Shown: in pieces, positions 24,621-26,377 of the stretch
How the letters are laid out: each line of letters begins with the position of its first letter
Numbering within the stretch: the first letter of the stretch is position 1
Source of the DNA: DATLMR01 sp035634255
GTDB lineage: Bacteria > Acidobacteriota > Blastocatellia > UBA7656
DNA length: 26,377 nucleotides
Direction: 5' to 3'
Assembly (NCBI GenBank): GCA_035634255.1
Contig: DASQDI010000021.1
Location: 1 to 26,377 of the forward strand
The notes under the pieces: generated by a model
The model's database searches: none
Seen by the model: only the letters and a program-made list of their open reading frames with translations
Told to the model about the DNA's origin: nothing
Translations under genes and position numbers: made by a program

Positions 24621-25646
24621 ATGTACGACTTAATAATAGTAGGCAGCGGTCCCGCGGGCCTCGCCGCGGCACTAACTGCGAAGCGGCACGGGCTGGACTT
24701 TCTGATGCTTGAGCGCGGAGTACTGGCTAATACTATTTATGGGTATCCGATAGCCCGGCCCCTGTTCTCGACATCCGATGAAGTCGAGCTTGATCCGGGC
24801 GCTTTGCGGAGGGACAAAAAGCCGACCAGGGAAGATGTCCTCGATCACTATGAGAGAGTCGTGGAGCGCGAGCAGTTCAATATAAGAACCGGCTGCGAGG
24901 TGAATAGGATTGTTCGGACTTCGGAAGGCATATGGGTCGAGACATCGGACGGGGATCACGAAGCTCAAGCGGTTCTCGTGGCGGTCGGCGGGTTCGGAAG
25001 GAAGAGGAAGCTTAACGTTCCGGGCGAAAACGACTCACGCGTTTCTTACAGCTTCGTCGATGCGGCCCCCTATGCGAATAAAGATGTCCTCGTAGCCGGC
25101 GGGGGGAACTCCGCGGCCGAGGCGGCGCTTTTTCTGGCTGAAGCCGGAGCCAGGGTGACTTTATCGATTCGCAGACCGTCGCTCGACGTGACGGGGCCCG
25201 AGACTGCCGCATCGAGCGACGCCGTGAATGACCGCAAAGAAGTGAAAGTGAAAATAAAGCCCTGGGTCCGCGAGCCTCTCGAAGAGGCGATTTCGAATGG
25301 GCTTGTGAGGTTGCTGCCTTCCTCTAGGCTGGTCGGGATCGGCGCGGAATCGGCCACGTTGAGTCTGCTCGGAGCCGGCGCAGAAGAGAGGGTGGATGTC
25401 CCGTGTGATCATATCTTCGCGTTGATAGGCGCGGACCCGGACACGCGCCTGCTCGAAGAGGCGGGCGTCGAGATCGCCCCGGACGGAAGACCCGTTTACG
25501 ATGAAGAGAGCTATGAGACTAACGTGCCCGGAATATACGTCGCGGGCCATATAACAAGAGAAATGCATATGAAGAATGCCATCAAGGGGGCTGAGCGAGT
25601 CGTCGACCTGATGGCGTCCAGGGTGTTTGAGAAGAGCTTAACTTGA
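24621..25646 (+). CDS. FAD/NAD(P)-dependent oxidoreductase, thioredoxin-reductase/YpdA-like, no CxxC
   Basis: A 341-residue flavoprotein of the low-molecular-weight pyridine nucleotide-disulfide oxidoreductase type. It has the FAD-binding GSGPAG (8-13), a central NAD(P)-binding VAGGGNSAAEAA (158-169) and the C-terminal flavin motif VPGIYVAGHI (302-311). Only two cysteines occur (Cys92, Cys262), so the CxxC redox pair of thioredoxin reductase is absent. The cysteine of the bacillithiol-reductase YpdA in the first glycine motif is replaced here by alanine (Ala12). It may therefore act like ferredoxin/flavodoxin-NADP reductases or another electron-transfer enzyme; the reaction is not determined. 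No signal peptide. ATG 24621 opens the FAD motif directly; only a distant GAGG precedes it. A 199-base gap separates it from the response regulator. Confidence 0.85.
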   Translation: MYDLIIVGSGPAGLAAALTAKRHGLDFLMLERGVLANTIYGYPIARPLFSTSDEVELDPGALRRDKKPTREDVLDHYERVVEREQFNIRTGCEVNRIVRTSEGIWVETSDGDHEAQAVLVAVGGFGRKRKLNVPGENDSRVSYSFVDAAPYANKDVLVAGGGNSAAEAALFLAEAGARVTLSIRRPSLDVTGPETAASSDAVNDRKEVKVKIKPWVREPLEEAISNGLVRLLPSSRLVGIGAESATLSLLGAGAEERVDVPCDHIFALIGADPDTRLLEEAGVEIAPDGRPVYDEESYETNVPGIYVAGHITREMHMKNAIKGAERVVDLMASRVFEKSLT

Positions 25647-25689
25647 TAGTGCGTTCACCCGGAAATCGGCGTGTCGGCGTAATTTTAAA

Positions 25690-26377
25690 ATGATATCACT
25701 GGATGACCCCATACCCGAGAGAGGCGAAGGTTCTGCACCCGACTCGAATGATCGGGCCGTGGCCGTCGATGAAGCGTCCGCGCGCGGGGCTGGGTCAGGG
25801 AATGCTTCGGCCGCAAAGGCTAGCGCTGTCGAGAGTGATTCATCTAAAGAGAAGACCGTGAATACAGAAGTTTCAACAGAGATAACTACCTCACCCTCAA
25901 TCCTGCGGCGGCGACAGGGCGCGCGGTGGTGGTTCTTCGCCGCGGCTTCGGCGGTTTTATTGATAGCCCTCACGTCCGGCGGAATTTATCTCTTGACCAA
26001 GCGCCCGTCGACGATTGACCAGTTGGTGATCCTGACCGTGCCGTCCGGCGCGGAGATCAGGCTGAATTCGATAGACTATGGGCACTCTCCCGTGAAACTC
26101 GAACAGGTGGCGATTGGGACTTACACTCTCGAAATCACCAAAGACGGGTACGAGCCCATCGTCGAGCAGATACCTATAAATGATTCGCGGCCCCTCGAAC
26201 GGAAGCTGAAGCCTCTCCCTCCCACGGGAGCGATAAGCAATCTTTCCCCGGCAGAGCAGGTAAAGGAATACCAAAGGCTGGCGCAGGAAGCTTTCGACCG
26301 CGGGCGCATCGGCCTCCCTTACCCGGAGAGCGCACTGTATTACGTCATCTATATTCTAAATTACGATCAGTCGAATC
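25690..26377 (+). CDS. Membrane-anchored PEGA-domain protein, 3' end outside window
   Basis: The frame opens with ATG 25690 and is still open at the window edge (229 codons seen). The first 75 residues are acidic/polar and low in complexity (Ser, Ala, Glu rich), followed by basic RRRQGARWW and one transmembrane helix (about 80-101, FFAAASAVLLIALTSGGIYLL). The outside part then has a PEGA domain (about 112-160: LTVPSGAEIRLNSIDYGHSP, KDGYEPIVEQ), and a helical, possibly TPR-like segment begins near residue 185 (LSPAEQVKEYQRLAQEAF). PEGA domains are usually cell-surface, beta-rich and of structural or binding function. No ribosome site is evident, but no other in-frame start exists. It starts 43 bases after the oxidoreductase stop. 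Confidence 0.85.
   Translation, partial: MISLDDPIPERGEGSAPDSNDRAVAVDEASARGAGSGNASAAKASAVESDSSKEKTVNTEVSTEITTSPSILRRRQGARWWFFAAASAVLLIALTSGGIYLLTKRPSTIDQLVILTVPSGAEIRLNSIDYGHSPVKLEQVAIGTYTLEITKDGYEPIVEQIPINDSRPLERKLKPLPPTGAISNLSPAEQVKEYQRLAQEAFDRGRIGLPYPESALYYVIYILNYDQSN

Overview
The window looks like a chromosomal replication-origin region from a GC-rich, heterotrophic, Gram-negative-type bacterium. The gene set (tricorn-like PD40 peptidase, S9 dipeptidyl peptidase, secreted lamin-tail/nuclease mosaics, CNA-B-like and FG-GAP-like modules, a PEGA-domain membrane protein) fits Acidobacteriota, perhaps Blastocatellia. This is an inference from gene style only; there is no rRNA or other decisive marker in the window.

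Layout, left part (1-16.6 kb, GC-rich). On the minus strand lies the 5' part of a secreted tricorn-type peptidase (cut by the window edge), then an acyl-CoA synthetase. Divergent from it are a hotdog thioesterase, a VLCAD-like acyl-CoA dehydrogenase and a secreted YtcJ-type amidohydrolase. The acyl-CoA genes make a small fatty-acid activation/oxidation island. Convergent to these are a secreted two-repeat protein of unknown function and a dipeptidyl peptidase IV homologue (minus strand). Next on the plus strand come a 1022-residue secreted nuclease (lamin tail, Ig-like, OB-like and endonuclease/exonuclease/phosphatase domains) and a badly decayed relative of it. Two loci of a dispersed GC-rich intergenic repeat family (4123-4258 and 8259-8414) border genes here.

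Layout, centre (16.6-22.6 kb, clearly less GC-rich). This is the replication and segregation core: parB and parA (minus, overlapping), two parS sites, then atpD-atpC (F1 beta and epsilon subunits) and dnaA on the plus strand. Between dnaA and dnaN lies a probable oriC with clustered DnaA boxes and a box / GC-cluster / DnaA-trio / AT-rich arrangement like the basal unwinding system described in Bacillus.

Layout, right part (22.6-26.4 kb, GC rising again). dnaN has an exceptionally strong ribosome binding site. It is followed by an orphan OmpR/PhoB-type response regulator in the place where recF often sits, an FAD/NAD(P) oxidoreductase with no CxxC redox motif, and the start of a membrane-anchored PEGA-domain protein cut by the window end.

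No tRNA, rRNA, CRISPR array, insertion sequence or prophage gene was recognised. I found no clearly new biological system. The items most worth a second look are the atpDC insertion between parS and dnaA (transcribed toward the putative origin), the oriC architecture, the mosaic nuclease pseudogene with its 48-bp identity to the intact gene, and the dispersed repeat family.
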